Assembly (NCBI RefSeq): GCF_900112365.1
Contig: NZ_FOLQ01000001.1
Coordinates: forward strand, 248,001-312,000
Length of the DNA stretch: 64,000 bases
Source: Spirosoma endophyticum
GTDB taxonomy: Bacteria; Bacteroidota; Bacteroidia; Cytophagales; Spirosomataceae
Direction of reading: 5' to 3'
Below the pieces are notes generated by a model. That model was not told where the DNA came from. It was given only the letters and a program-made list of their open reading frames with translations, and did not search any database. A program made the translations under genes and the position numbers. This document shows positions 10,227 to 19,212 of the stretch, in pieces (the stretch's first letter is position 1; every line of letters starts with the position of its first letter).

Positions 10227-10502
10227 TTACTTTCGTAGTCCCAGCGCGGCCAGAATGGCCCGGTACCGCATGATGTCTTTTTTCAGGAGGTAATTCAGCA
10301 GACGCCGACGTTTACCAACTAATTTTAAAAGACCCAGTTGGGTGCCGTAATCGTGCTTGTGGACTTTCAGGTGCTCAGTTAAATGACTGATCCGGTAGGT
10401 GAACAGCGCGATCTGGGATTCGGCCGATCCCGTGTCCGTTGCGCTTTTGGCATGACCCGAGGTGGAGAATATCTCCTGTTTTTTTTCGGTCGTTAGATAC
10501 AT
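10227..10502 (-). CDS. rpsO: 30S ribosomal protein S15
   Basis: 91 residues, matching S15 length. Typical segments: [32 protein letters not shown] (residues 22-53) and the C-terminal [21 protein letters not shown]. It binds 16S rRNA early in small-subunit assembly. It precedes pnp, the usual order; a strong hairpin between the two suggests that pnp is partly transcribed on its own. A TACCTTTG -7 element lies about 42 bases upstream. Confidence 0.97.
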   Translation of the reverse strand: MYLTTEKKQEIFSTSGHAKSATDTGSAESQIALFTYRISHLTEHLKVHKHDYGTQLGLLKLVGKRRRLLNYLLKKDIMRYRAILAALGLRK

Positions 10503-10543
10503 CTTCAGACAGCTTATTTAAGTAAAAAAAATGAATTCGGGTG

Positions 10544-10551
10544 CAAAGGTA
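10544..10551 (-). promoter_or_regulatory. -7 promoter element for rpsO
   Basis: TACCTTTG on the minus strand fits the Bacteroidota -7 consensus TAnnTTTG. It is 42 bases before the ATG. No clear TTTG lies exactly 19 bases further upstream, so the -33 part is weak. Confidence 0.5.
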
Positions 10552-10617
10552 GTAAAAATAGTCGATAGTCATCAGTCAATAGGCTTTAGTTTTTCTACTG
10601 AGGACTATAAACCTCTG

Positions 10618-12120
10618 TTAACTGACAACTATTGACCGACGACTTTTACGGGCAGCCCATCTACGTTTCCATCGTTCCCAGGCAATCGTATATACATCCT
10701 TATCAAATAAGCGCGAATCATGCCGGGCGCGCTGCATCAAAAACAGACCAACGGGAAACAGGACCAGATTAGCCATCCAGGCACCAAGCGGCACCCACAG
10801 CAAGCCTTCTTTCGCATACTTATCGCCGACTAGGGTTAGTACGTATAAGGCAATGAAAAACGCAATAGAAACGAGCACGGGTAGTCCAAATCCCCCTTTT
10901 TTAATAATTGCTCCCATGGATGCGCCAATCAGGAACATAACAAAGACCGAGATGGCCTGTGTGAATTTGTGATGACTTTCTAACTGATATTTCCAGACAT
11001 TCTTTTCTTTTTCAGTTAGATACGTTACGTTCGACGTTGAGTATGACAAAATATTTTGCGCCTGACTCAACGCCATCTGCATTAAATCGGGACGGGGCAC
11101 GGCGCGTTTTTTCAAGAGCGAGTCCACCCATTTTCCATCTTTCACTGTTTTTTGCCGGAGCACGGCATCCGCTTTAAACTGGTAATTATAGTATTGACGC
11201 GATGTACCGGCTACGCTTAGGCTTATCCGGTTATAATCTTTACGTAAAGAATCTGTCAGGGTAGAGAGCTCCTTAAGGTTCTTCATGTACTCGTGGTACT
11301 CGAACTGATTCTCGTCGGTACGTTTAATACCAAACGATTCAAGACTGATGACGAGCCGATAATCTTTAAAACCATTTCGCATAAACTGGGCACCCTGAGC
11401 CGCCCCCCCACTGCTGGTATAGCTAATGGTGTTGTCTGAATATTCCTGATAGTCGTTGCCGTTGAATAGCTGAAAAACGAGGTATGTACGGTCCTTATCC
11501 GTATACATGCGCCCCGAATCGGCCAGGATAATCTCGCGATTGCCCGACTCAAGACCATTCGTTGGTTGTTTGTAAATGATCAGCCCCTTCAATAAATCGC
11601 CGGTTGTACTACCTTTCGCAGCTTTAACTTTATGATCAACCTTAATACTATACCCCGGCAAATCATTATAAAAAATACCTTCTTTCAGGTTTAGCGTAGC
11701 TTTGGCTGTTTTGATATCATAGAGTAAGCTATACCCTTTCAGGTTAGCCCAGGGCGCGACTGAATTATTAAACCAGAATGAGAAAGCGCTAATGCCAACT
11801 GCCACAACAAGCAGTGGCTGCATGGCTCGGGTAAGCGAAATGCCGGCACTTTTCAGGGCGGTCAGCTCAAAGAACTCACCGAGATTCCCAAATGTCATCA
11901 GCGAGGAGAGCAACACCGCCAGTGGCAAGGCAGTCGGAATAGTTAAGAGCGCAAAGTAGAAGAGTAGTCGGCCGAAGGTAGCCAGATCGAGGTCTTTCGA
12001 GACAAACTCGTCAATATAGAACATCAGCAGTCGCATCAGAAATATAAAGATGACGACCCCCAGGGTTAAAAAAAACGGCCCCCAAAACGAGCCGAGCACT
12101 AACTTATCTATCTTCTTCAT
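10618..12120 (-). CDS. LptF/LptG-family lipopolysaccharide export permease
   Basis: 500 residues. Three membrane segments at the N terminus (FFLTLGVVIFIFLMRLLMF and following, with the LTALKSAGISL coupling helix region) and three at the C terminus (about 395-475) frame a large periplasmic jelly-roll-like domain. This is the YjgP/YjgQ architecture. Such proteins form the inner-membrane part of the Lpt ABC exporter with LptB. Bacteroidota versions are longer than E. coli LptF/G (about 360 residues), as here. Which of F or G it is cannot be told. Confidence 0.9.
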   Translation of the reverse strand: MKKIDKLVLGSFWGPFFLTLGVVIFIFLMRLLMFYIDEFVSKDLDLATFGRLLFYFALLTIPTALPLAVLLSSLMTFGNLGEFFELTALKSAGISLTRAMQPLLVVAVGISAFSFWFNNSVAPWANLKGYSLLYDIKTAKATLNLKEGIFYNDLPGYSIKVDHKVKAAKGSTTGDLLKGLIIYKQPTNGLESGNREIILADSGRMYTDKDRTYLVFQLFNGNDYQEYSDNTISYTSSGGAAQGAQFMRNGFKDYRLVISLESFGIKRTDENQFEYHEYMKNLKELSTLTDSLRKDYNRISLSVAGTSRQYYNYQFKADAVLRQKTVKDGKWVDSLLKKRAVPRPDLMQMALSQAQNILSYSTSNVTYLTEKEKNVWKYQLESHHKFTQAISVFVMFLIGASMGAIIKKGGFGLPVLVSIAFFIALYVLTLVGDKYAKEGLLWVPLGAWMANLVLFPVGLFLMQRARHDSRLFDKDVYTIAWERWKRRWAARKSRRSIVVS

Positions 12121-12124
12121 TAAA

Positions 12125-12229
12125 ATGGATAATGCAGCATGAAAAATGGATAATGTCTATTACAATAAGACGTCAATCACATTATACATTCGGGGCCGCC
12201 CTGCGGTTCATTTTCCATTACCCATTAAC
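12125..12229. repeat. Two opposed heptamer arrays
   Basis: Five 7-base units in a row, 12125-12159: ATGGATA, ATGCAGC, ATGAAAA, ATGGATA, ATGTCTA. On the other strand the same ATG-type unit recurs as CATTATA, CATTCGG (12180-12193) and CATTTTC, CATTACC, CATTAAC (12209-12229). The interval lies between the permease start and the START-domain gene stop and could fold into an imperfect hairpin. Similar short tandemly repeated sequences are known from cyanobacteria and Bacteroidota. Confidence 0.65.
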
Positions 12230-12234
12230 AAACT

Positions 12235-12627
12235 TTAACTTCCTACGATTTCCTTTAGTTTATCCATTAAGCCATCCCACAGATCTTTGAGTTCTTCCTG
12301 ATCCGTTGTGGAGGAATAGTCTGTAACCCGCAAAAACGTCGATTGTGTCAGTTCACTCTGATCAACCCGGAAATCAACGTAGTTATTGTCGGTACCTGGC
12401 TCAGCCGTATCTAAGAATTCAAAACGAACGCCTTTATTCTGTCGCATGGATACTTGTCGGGCAATATGGCTTTCATTGTCCCACTGAAAATCGAACCGTT
12501 GTTCAGGCATTGTATTTACCTTACTGGCAAACCATTGCGATAGACCCGACGCCGTGCTGATATACGGAAAAAGCATTTTTGGAGATGCCCGGAGTTCGTA
12601 TTCAGTAATAAATTTTATTTTCTCCAT
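12235..12627 (-). CDS. START-like (SRPBCC/AHSA1-type) domain protein
   Basis: 130 residues covering one SRPBCC fold: KIKFITEYELRASPKMLFPYISTASGLSQWFA is the typical first strand and alpha helices of AHSA1-like proteins, and the C-terminal helix is WDGLMDKLKEIVGS. A compact START-like protein of this size is widespread in Bacteroidota and often lies near core genes. The ligand is unknown. No signal peptide, so cytoplasmic. Confidence 0.85.
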   Translation of the reverse strand: MEKIKFITEYELRASPKMLFPYISTASGLSQWFASKVNTMPEQRFDFQWDNESHIARQVSMRQNKGVRFEFLDTAEPGTDNNYVDFRVDQSELTQSTFLRVTDYSSTTDQEELKDLWDGLMDKLKEIVGS

Positions 12628-12699
12628 AATTCGAGCTACTTTATAAATGGCGATATTAGCAAAGGTAAACGATTTTTTTTGCGAAAGTCAACGATGTTT

Positions 12700-12730
12700 T
12701 TTGTCTTAAGTCAATTTTTCCTTACTTTTG
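12700..12730 (+). promoter_or_regulatory. Promoter of tRNA-Met
   Basis: TTTG at 12700-12703, exactly 19 bases, then TACTTTTG at 12723-12730: a full match to the Bacteroidota housekeeping consensus TTTG-N19-TAnnTTTG. Transcription would start near 12737, six bases before the mature tRNA. Confidence 0.8.
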
Positions 12731-12742
12731 TGGCATCAATAC

Positions 12743-12819
12743 GGCGGGGTAGCTCAGATGGTTAGAGCGTAGGATTCATAACCCTAAGGTCGGCAGTTCG
12801 ATCCTGCTCCCCGCTACCA
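12743..12819 (+). tRNA. tRNA-Met (CAT anticodon)
   Basis: 77 bases with encoded CCA. The acceptor stem is GGCGGGG/CCCCGCT (1-72 is G-U). The D arm is GTAGCTCAGATGGTTAGAGC, the anticodon loop TTCATAA, and the T arm GGCAGTTCGATCCTGCT-like. The 31-39 pair is A-C. The non-initiator acceptor pairing favours elongator Met; a CAT tRNA-Ile cannot be fully excluded by eye. Confidence 0.92.
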
Positions 12820-12820
12820 G

Positions 12821-12869
12821 AATAACGCTTAACTAATTGCTGGTCAATTGGTTAAGCGTTATTTCTTTT
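12821..12869 (+). terminator. tRNA-Met terminator
   Basis: A 19-bp stem with one T-G pair (arms starting AATAACGCTTAAC and ending GTTAAGCGTTATT) around a CTGGT loop begins one base after the CCA end and is followed by TCTTTTC. Confidence 0.85.
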
Positions 12870-13245
12870 CAGGGAGGGCCGGATTTAATGTAAATCGATA
12901 CTTTCTCCTACTGTTGGCCATCGTCTAAACGTAAAACTATCCCTTGTTTTCTTAAGTCTTCCTACATCTCCTGCTCAGTTCAGTGTTCTTCTTCTCAACG
13001 CCACCAGCCAGGCGCAATCAAACGAAATTTCACGATCGGGTTATCTTTATAAATAGAGCCAGACTTGCCTGGAAAACAGGTTTACATCTGTGGGGAGCGC
13101 CTTTTGTATTAAAAAGGCGATCTGATGGCAACAGGTGATTTGAGCGGTCAGATACGCCCGACATTTGAAAATATAAGAACCTCGTTGGCTATCGTCGATA
13201 GGATTGAAATCGTACAAGGCCTCCCTATTATAGACTTCAGTACGA
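12870..13245. other. Intergenic stretch, no gene recognised
   Basis: 376 bases with no convincing open frame. A short hydrophobic translation near 12975-13054 (reading LLLNATSQAQ, then stop) looks like a signal-peptide remnant, but no start or homologous body is visible. A small hairpin GCGCCTTTT/AAAAAGGCG lies near 13098-13121. Confidence 0.5.
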
Positions 13246-13623
13246 TCAGGGATACGGTTTATTGGCTGCCAAACCCGTTGAAGTAATTACGTTAAAACTT
13301 TTATCCAGAATGCAGTGAACGGTATCCTGGATAACTAAGCTATCAACGGTTTTCGTTACAATTGTCGTTGTATAATAAAGAGCCGCGTTTTCAGCTAAGT
13401 TGCCTTTTAATTCGGGCGAGGGCAATCCAGTGGCATTAATTCGTTTAAAATCAGTGGTTTTGATTTCATACCTTGGCTTATTTTTTAAAGTAAACCAATC
13501 ATCAAAATCGTTAAAGTAACTTAAAATCGACTGATCAATCCGTTCCTGAACTTGTTCGTTGCTGGGTTCACCGCAGGAAAAGGCTACGAATAATACATAC
13601 AGTAGCAATACCTCTGTTTTCAT
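13246..13623 (-). CDS. Small lipoprotein of unknown function
   Basis: 125 residues from the ATG at 13623. This start is preferred because MKTEVLLLYVLFVAFSC is a lipoprotein signal peptide with the cysteine at residue 17; the longer frame adds 15 residues without a role. The mature part is acidic, with DFDDWFTLKNKPRYEIKTTDF and YYTTTIVTKTVDSLVIQDT, and has no recognised domain. It is 65 bases from another small exported protein on the same strand, perhaps co-transcribed. Confidence 0.7.
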   Translation of the reverse strand: MKTEVLLLYVLFVAFSCGEPSNEQVQERIDQSILSYFNDFDDWFTLKNKPRYEIKTTDFKRINATGLPSPELKGNLAENAALYYTTTIVTKTVDSLVIQDTVHCILDKSFNVITSTGLAANKPYP

Positions 13624-13688
13624 ACGTCTTAGTATGACATAGTAAGTTGGATTAAAACGGAGCCCCACCTCGTTACAAATCGACAGTT

Positions 13689-14135
13689 TTAGGGTAGCGT
13701 ATATTCTAATGTAGCCTGCTCAAGCGTTTGCGCGTATCGGTTAATGATTCCATTGAAGGAAATAAAACCGCCTTTTATGGATTCATCCTCAGGCCCCTCA
13801 TTAGCCAGGGGTTCATCTACGAACTGCTGTCCCTTTGCTTCGAAGGTACCTTGAGCCGTAAACATAACCACGCTATTTTCAATACGTGCCATTATTCGTA
13901 TCTCCGTTTCTCCATAAACATTTTTGTATTCGGTAACAACAGTAGCTGTCTCTTCATCGGCTTTTTCGATCGAAAATCCTTCGTTCTCCAGGTAGGCTTG
14001 AACCGATTCAAATAATGTAGAGTCGGATAACGTAGTGGTCAATTCTATACCAGTCGCTCCAGGGGGTAAAGGTTGCGCTTTAAGCTTGAACGAGAAGAGG
14101 ATAAAACCGACGAACAGAAAAAGAGGATACTTCAT
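13689..14135 (-). CDS. Exported protein of unknown function
   Basis: 148 residues with a cleavable signal peptide (MKYPLFLFVGFILFSFKLKAQ). The rest alternates short strands (ATVVTEYKNVYGETEIRIMAR, SVVMFTAQGTFEA), suggesting a small beta-rich periplasmic or outer-membrane-associated domain. No family is recognised. It precedes the lipoprotein at 13246 on the same strand. Confidence 0.7.
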   Translation of the reverse strand: MKYPLFLFVGFILFSFKLKAQPLPPGATGIELTTTLSDSTLFESVQAYLENEGFSIEKADEETATVVTEYKNVYGETEIRIMARIENSVVMFTAQGTFEAKGQQFVDEPLANEGPEDESIKGGFISFNGIINRYAQTLEQATLEYTLP

Positions 14136-14208
14136 GGTGTTGATTTAAAAACGACCACAAATATTCTTAATTCTGCCTAAGCGACCAAATAATGACATTG
14201 AGTGATTG

Positions 14209-14622
14209 CTACTCAAGGCCCACGGAAGCCGTAGATTGGGAACCACTTACCTTAACAACGATACGTTGCAGCTCCTCTCCGCTAGTTGGTTTAATCAGAT
14301 AACCTGTCGCGCCAAGTGCCAGGTATATTTGCTGGTCGTCTTCATTAAACTGCCCGGTGAGCATATAAATGGGCGTATTCTGGCAGCAGTCATTAGCCAA
14401 AAACGTGCTTAACCACGCTTCTTCTTCACCCGAAGGTACAACTCCATCCAGTACCACTGCAATAGGCTTGGGACCTGTTGCGGTCTCCGATAGAAAGGAT
14501 TCGGCGGACTTAAACCATTTTAGCTCCACGGCCCCCGCCCAGCTTCGAAAGCCATGTTGCCAGAAAAGAAAATCATCTTCATCCTCATCCAGAAGTGCTA
14601 TCCAGGCTTTATCAGTATTCAT
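14209..14622 (-). CDS. Single-domain response regulator (CheY-like receiver)
   Basis: 137 residues, one receiver domain and no output domain. The acidic pocket is LDEDEDD (residues 11-17), the phospho-acceptor is Asp59 in VVLDGVVPSGEE, the switch Thr lies in YMLTGQF, and the conserved Lys is in GYLIKPTSG. It would relay phosphorylation from a sensor kinase not present nearby. Such orphan receivers in Bacteroidota often work with hybrid kinases. Partner unknown. Confidence 0.85.
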   Translation of the reverse strand: MNTDKAWIALLDEDEDDFLFWQHGFRSWAGAVELKWFKSAESFLSETATGPKPIAVVLDGVVPSGEEEAWLSTFLANDCCQNTPIYMLTGQFNEDDQQIYLALGATGYLIKPTSGEELQRIVVKVSGSQSTASVGLE

Positions 14623-14772
14623 CCGTGTTAATGATAATAGACAATTACGCTACCTTCCTGTTAGTAGGTTCTAGTTGTACCCTATCTAGTGCCAAATTGT
14701 TTATTATATTCTTGATTAACTACTGACAGGGCGTAGAATGAGTTGTATATTAGTCTGTTACAGATAAAATCG

Positions 14773-15852
14773 TCAATGCAGTATGTCAAAAACCAGCTCA
14801 CGAAGGATATCACTTTCGGTCATGGTAGGTGAGTCGATTCCTTTACTCCGTGCGTCGGCCCGACGGATGGCCTGAATAATAGCAGCTACCTTGGGCAGCG
14901 GAAACGTGCGGGCGGCCGAGAGGTAATCTTTCACAAAAAACGGATTGACGCCCAACAAAGGAGCTAGCCCTTTGTCAGTCTGATCCTTGGATGCCTGAAC
15001 AAGCAGCACCTTACTAAAATAGCCAAATAACTGCGCCAGAATCACCACTAGTGGATTATCCTTTGGGTTTCGCCCGAAATAGTCAATGATTTGATTGGCC
15101 TTCACGACGTCTCGCTGGGCGAGGGCTTTTTGTAGTTCAAATACGTTGTATTCTTTACTGATCCCAACTAACCGCTCAACTGTAGCCGCCGAAATCTCTT
15201 CGCCAACGTGGAGATTGATCAGAATTTTGTCGATCTCGCTCGCCAGTCGTTTGAGGTCATTGCCGATGTGGTCGGCCAGAAGCTGGCAGGCTTTGGGACT
15301 GACCTTTGCGCCCTGTTCGCGGCAGTATTCCCCTACCCAATCCGGAATTTTATTGTCGTACAGCTTCTTGACACCCAGCAGCTTGCCTTTTGCGCCAAAG
15401 GCTTTTACCCAGGCTTTTCGCTCATCGAGCGCTGGTTTTCCCTCTTCTTTGACGTAGCAGAGCATCAGAATAGTACTAGTCAACGGGTTCAGCGCATAAT
15501 CCTCAAACAGGGTCTGAGTCGATTTGTCATTGATGCCGTTCATCTGCTGAGCTTCTTTGACAAGTACCAACTGACGTTCAGCCATGAAGGGATAGCGTCG
15601 GGCGTAGTTCAAAACAGCTCCGGCATCGGTGTCTTTGCCAAACAGGACAAATTGATTAAATCCCCGCTCAGCAACCGGTACAGCCACTTTTTCGAGTTCG
15701 TCGGCAATACGATCTAGGTAAAACGGCTCGTCGCCGTGAATCAGATAAACGGGGGCAATCCGCTTATTACGGATGTCTTTCAACAGGGCGTCGACGGCAG
15801 GAATCAAAATCGGGTATTGGTTTACGGTATTCGGACTACAAAAGTAAGCCAT
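14773..15852 (-). CDS. holA: DNA polymerase III subunit delta
   Basis: 359 residues from the ATG at 15852. The delta signature APVYLIHGDEPFYLDRIADEL opens the AAA-like domain, with DDRKAWVKAF-type, FELQKALAQRDVVKA and NPFFVKDYLSAARTF segments of the helical collar. Delta opens the beta clamp in the clamp loader. A start at 15888 would add 12 residues (MFYPVNPVEKHF) encoded by the palindromic repeat at 15860-15938, so the shorter form is preferred. It is divergent from the CocE-type gene. Confidence 0.92.
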   Translation of the reverse strand: MAYFCSPNTVNQYPILIPAVDALLKDIRNKRIAPVYLIHGDEPFYLDRIADELEKVAVPVAERGFNQFVLFGKDTDAGAVLNYARRYPFMAERQLVLVKEAQQMNGINDKSTQTLFEDYALNPLTSTILMLCYVKEEGKPALDERKAWVKAFGAKGKLLGVKKLYDNKIPDWVGEYCREQGAKVSPKACQLLADHIGNDLKRLASEIDKILINLHVGEEISAATVERLVGISKEYNVFELQKALAQRDVVKANQIIDYFGRNPKDNPLVVILAQLFGYFSKVLLVQASKDQTDKGLAPLLGVNPFFVKDYLSAARTFPLPKVAAIIQAIRRADARSKGIDSPTMTESDILRELVFDILH

Positions 15853-15859
15853 GAAGTGT

Positions 15860-15938
15860 TTTTCGACAGGATTTACAGGATAAAACACGATCAGAGATGA
15901 TAAATAAATCCTGTTTATCCTCTAAATCCTGTCGAAAA
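15860..15938. repeat. Inverted repeat of the CGACAGGATT family, copy 1
   Basis: Two 23-base arms (15860-15882 and 15916-15938) beginning TTTTCGACAGGATTTA are inverted with a single mismatch and a 33-base loop. A second element with the same core (TTTTTCGACAGGATT) is at 31550-31594, so this is a dispersed palindromic repeat. Here it lies between divergent genes and not at a transcript end, so it is not simply a terminator. Confidence 0.75.
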
Positions 15939-15987
15939 GTGGCTCTATTTTCTATCTTTATTCCCTCACTCACAGACGCTTCACTCC

Positions 15988-17811
15988 ATGAAAATCATTT
16001 CCCGCTGGCTACCTGGACTATTTCTGCTTTTGGCGTTGCCATCGATCGCCCAAACACCCGGCTCCTACGAACGCAGGGAAGTATTGATACGTATGCGCGA
16101 CGGGGTTAGCTTGAATACAGTAATCTACACACCTAAAGCCAGTAAAGAGCCACTACCTTTTTTGCTGACCCGTACCCCGTACGGCGTCAGTGAGACCGAT
16201 AGTCCGGATCGTATACCGTACGTAAAAGACATGGCCGACGACGGTTACATCTTTGTCTATCAGGATATTAGGGGGCGGTATAAATCAGAAGGCACGTTTG
16301 AGATGCAACGGTTCAGCCGCAACAAAGAAGACCCGAAAGCCATTGACGAAAGCACCGATACGTATGATACCATCGATTGGCTGCTGGCGAATATTACCAA
16401 CAACAATAAAAAAGTAGGCATGTATGGAATCTCGTACGCGGGCTGGACAACGGCGATTGCGGCCATTGATCCGCACCCGGCCTTGGTAGCCGTTTCGGAA
16501 CAGGCGACGCCATCGGATATGTTTCTGGGCGATGATTTTCACCACAATGGCGCGTTTAGGCTGAGCTATGGGTTTGAATATGCGTTCATGGAAGAAGCGA
16601 CCAAAACGGATTCGCTATTTCCGTTTCCCAGTTATGATACGTATGATTGGTACCTGAAACTAGGGCCGTTGTCGAACGTTAACAAGCTGTACTTCAAGGA
16701 GAAGTTGCCTACCTGGAACGACTTTGCTAAACACCCCAATTATGATAAATTCTGGCAGAAGCAATCGCTGATCTCCCGCATCGACAGCCCGAAAATTCCC
16801 ATTATGAACGTAGCGGGCTGGTGGGATCAGGAAGATTTTTACGGCCCACTGAAAGCGTATCAGCTTTGGGAAAAGCAGGATAAATCGCATAAAAACTTTC
16901 TGGTAGCTGGCCCCTGGAACCACGGTGGCTGGGGCCGGAGTGATGGCCGATCCTTAGGAAATATCAAGTTCGATACGGCAACATCCGTTACGTTTCGAAA
17001 AGAGATTCAGGCGCCGTGGTTTGCCTATTATTTGAAGGGGAAGGGCGCGGGAAATTTTGCCGAAGCCGTTACGTTCCAGACAGGCTCAAACACCTGGAAA
17101 CGCTACGAAACCTGGCCTCCGAAAGAAGCGACCAAACGTAATCTTTATTTTCAGGCGAACGGAAAACTGTCCTTCGACGCACCCAACGTCGCATCTGGCG
17201 CCGATGCCTACGTATCGGACCCGGCCCAACCCGTTCCCTATCGTACGCGCCCTATTGAAGCTACTTACGGACCCGGTTCCCGCTGGCGCACCTGGTTGAC
17301 TGAGGATCAGCGGTTTGTGCATAACCGCCCGGATGTACTTTCCTGGGAAACCGACGTACTACAAGAGGACGTAACGGTGACGGGCGAGGTATTGGCCAAA
17401 TTGTTTGCCGCCACCACCGGCAGCGACGCCGACTGGGTCGTGAAGTTGATTGATGTCTATCCGGCTCATTACCCGAAGGACCCAGCCATGGGCGGCTACC
17501 AGTTTATGATTGCGAATGACGTTTTTCGGGGTCGATTCCGGAACAGTTTCGAAAAACCGGAAGCCATTCAGCCGAATAAGACGGAAACGTATTCGATTGA
17601 TCTACACACGATCAATCACGTTTTCCAGAAAGGCCACAAGATGATGGTGCAAATCCAAAGCACCTGGTTTCCCATTATCGACCGCAATCCCCAGACGTTT
17701 ATACCGAATATTTTTGAGGCCAAAGAAACCGATTATCAAAAAGCCACGCATACCATTTTCCGATCTGCTACATCGCCCTCACATCTGGAATTAAGTGTGG
17801 TTGGGAAATGA
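15988..17811 (+). CDS. Exported CocE/NonD-family (S15-type) alpha/beta hydrolase
   Basis: 607 residues with a signal peptide (MKIISRWLPGLFLLLALPSIAQ). The alpha/beta hydrolase domain carries the nucleophile Ser149 in GMYGISYAGW (GxSYxG). Residues after about 370 form the jelly-roll domain typical of CocE and X-Pro dipeptidyl peptidases (YVSDPAQPVPYRTRP, PDVLSWETDVLQEDVTVTG). Members cleave esters or acyl-amides or release X-Pro dipeptides; the substrate here is unknown. Periplasmic location expected. It is followed by a very strong hairpin. Confidence 0.9.
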   Translation: MKIISRWLPGLFLLLALPSIAQTPGSYERREVLIRMRDGVSLNTVIYTPKASKEPLPFLLTRTPYGVSETDSPDRIPYVKDMADDGYIFVYQDIRGRYKSEGTFEMQRFSRNKEDPKAIDESTDTYDTIDWLLANITNNNKKVGMYGISYAGWTTAIAAIDPHPALVAVSEQATPSDMFLGDDFHHNGAFRLSYGFEYAFMEEATKTDSLFPFPSYDTYDWYLKLGPLSNVNKLYFKEKLPTWNDFAKHPNYDKFWQKQSLISRIDSPKIPIMNVAGWWDQEDFYGPLKAYQLWEKQDKSHKNFLVAGPWNHGGWGRSDGRSLGNIKFDTATSVTFRKEIQAPWFAYYLKGKGAGNFAEAVTFQTGSNTWKRYETWPPKEATKRNLYFQANGKLSFDAPNVASGADAYVSDPAQPVPYRTRPIEATYGPGSRWRTWLTEDQRFVHNRPDVLSWETDVLQEDVTVTGEVLAKLFAATTGSDADWVVKLIDVYPAHYPKDPAMGGYQFMIANDVFRGRFRNSFEKPEAIQPNKTETYSIDLHTINHVFQKGHKMMVQIQSTWFPIIDRNPQTFIPNIFEAKETDYQKATHTIFRSATSPSHLELSVVGK

Positions 17812-18135
17812 GCTTTTCGAGGCAGATGTTTTGCAATATTTTCAACTTAGCCCAAAAATGTACATAGCATATGTTATTTTAAAAAGGCCTTTCTGTCATA
17901 CTGATGGAGCCGGGCGGGTGGGCTCCATCAGTATGACAGAAAATGATTTAATGTAAAAAAACTGATCCATATATTGAATTTTAATAATAGTGAATTTTTA
18001 CTATAATTCAAAGAAGTGTATTTACATATATTAGCTATAGTTTGTAAAATAAATAACTATACTAATTATTATCAACCTGGCGATTATTTCGCGCTAAACA
18101 ATAGATCTGTTTTACATTAAAAAATCGTATAAATT
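17812..18135. other. Convergent intergenic region
   Basis: 324 bases between two convergent genes. Apart from the hairpin at 17890-17942 it is strongly AT-rich (about 17943-18130) with no gene seen. Confidence 0.6.
17890..17942. terminator. 22-bp perfect hairpin, probable bidirectional terminator or repeat
   Basis: Left arm 17890-17911 begins TTTCTGTCATACTGATGG and the right arm 17921-17942 is its exact complement; the loop is GGGCGGGTG. It follows the hydrolase stop by 79 bases. Length and perfection exceed a normal terminator, and the CTGTCATACTGA type of sequence suggests a dispersed repeat family. Confidence 0.65.
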
Positions 18136-19212
18136 TTAAAGATCAAATTCAACTATTCCCTCACAATATTTCCTAAATCCTTCAGCCATTTGTCCCAGTC
18201 GCTCAAGTAACGTAGCATTTACATCATTCGTTAACGTAGATTCGCTGGCATTCATAAAACGATAGCGAAAACAGCTGGTCTTTTCATTAATTTCTTTAAA
18301 TACATATTCATAAATTAGTGAGAGATTCATCGCTGTAATCTGGCAACTTTCAGCATAAATAAAGCCATCCTCGGTTATGGTCATTCGTCGTGGTGATATG
18401 ATGGCCTCGTAGTCGTCGAAAGTGAAACGATGAACGCTGCCAATAAACACTTCAGGAATGTCCTGTTCTACTTTTTGCAAACCGGGAACCCACTCAGCGC
18501 GGTTGGCCATATTCATGACAAACGTCATGTAAACATCACGAACGCTTGCCGCTATTTTAACTTCATGATAAGGCGTAGTATCCGTACGGTAAAAAACCGA
18601 TGGGGCCGGTGGTTCAGGAACTAGTTTCCGTAGTCCGTTCAGCATGGTGAATCGATAATCCACTTTACCAATCGAATCATATTCTGACGATGAAATTGTC
18701 CATTCCATGTCCTCCGTTTCCGATGCATCAGCCTCCTGTTGCAGAAGTTTTTCTGTTATCAGTAAATACTCATGATTTTCAATGTCGTTTTTCAGCAACC
18801 GATGGGCAACAATCATTTCCAGTCCCGATTGTTTTGTAAAATGGCCCACTTTTATTTCCGCCAGCGGTCCATGATGCACGACAAACTTCAAGGTTAGATT
18901 ACTGATAGATTGGCAGGCTTTGCAGGGACAAACAGTATAGCGCTGAATCCACATCCGTCTAAAATGAAAGGCGTTAAATATTTTAAGGCAGATGTTCAGT
19001 ATTTCTTTTTTGGCAGGCGCTGGTCCTTTTTTTATCAGCAAAACAGCATCTCCTTCAATTTCTGATACGTCATACTCATCACCCACGGCAGTCAATATCT
19101 CATCTATGAGTAAATTGATGGCGTGTGAGCTATGGTCGAGTTCCGTCGTTGTCATGAACGCTGTAAATCCGCTGATATCCGGAATCAGTATCGTTGCGTT
19201 AGTCTGGGCCAT
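18136..19212 (-). CDS. DUF2652 protein: nucleotide-cyclase-like plus SRPBCC-like domains
   Basis: 358 residues. The N-terminal part (ILIPDISGFTAFM, then SEIEGDAVLLI, residues about 9-65) has the layout of class III adenylate cyclase folds, with D12 and D57 in metal-site-like positions. This is the DUF2652 signature. CPCKACQ lies near residue 94. The C-terminal half (about 210-358: YHEVKIAASVRDVYMTFVMNMANRAEW) resembles an SRPBCC ligand-binding domain. Enzymatic activity is unproven for the family. Monocistronic, convergent with the hydrolase gene. Confidence 0.8.
   Translation of the reverse strand: MAQTNATILIPDISGFTAFMTTTELDHSSHAINLLIDEILTAVGDEYDVSEIEGDAVLLIKKGPAPAKKEILNICLKIFNAFHFRRMWIQRYTVCPCKACQSISNLTLKFVVHHGPLAEIKVGHFTKQSGLEMIVAHRLLKNDIENHEYLLITEKLLQQEADASETEDMEWTISSSEYDSIGKVDYRFTMLNGLRKLVPEPPAPSVFYRTDTTPYHEVKIAASVRDVYMTFVMNMANRAEWVPGLQKVEQDIPEVFIGSVHRFTFDDYEAIISPRRMTITEDGFIYAESCQITAMNLSLIYEYVFKEINEKTSCFRYRFMNASESTLTNDVNATLLERLGQMAEGFRKYCEGIVEFDL

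Noticed and set aside
15853..15888. Longer holA start at 15888
   Set aside because: The extra 12 residues come from a dispersed palindromic repeat and do not resemble the family.
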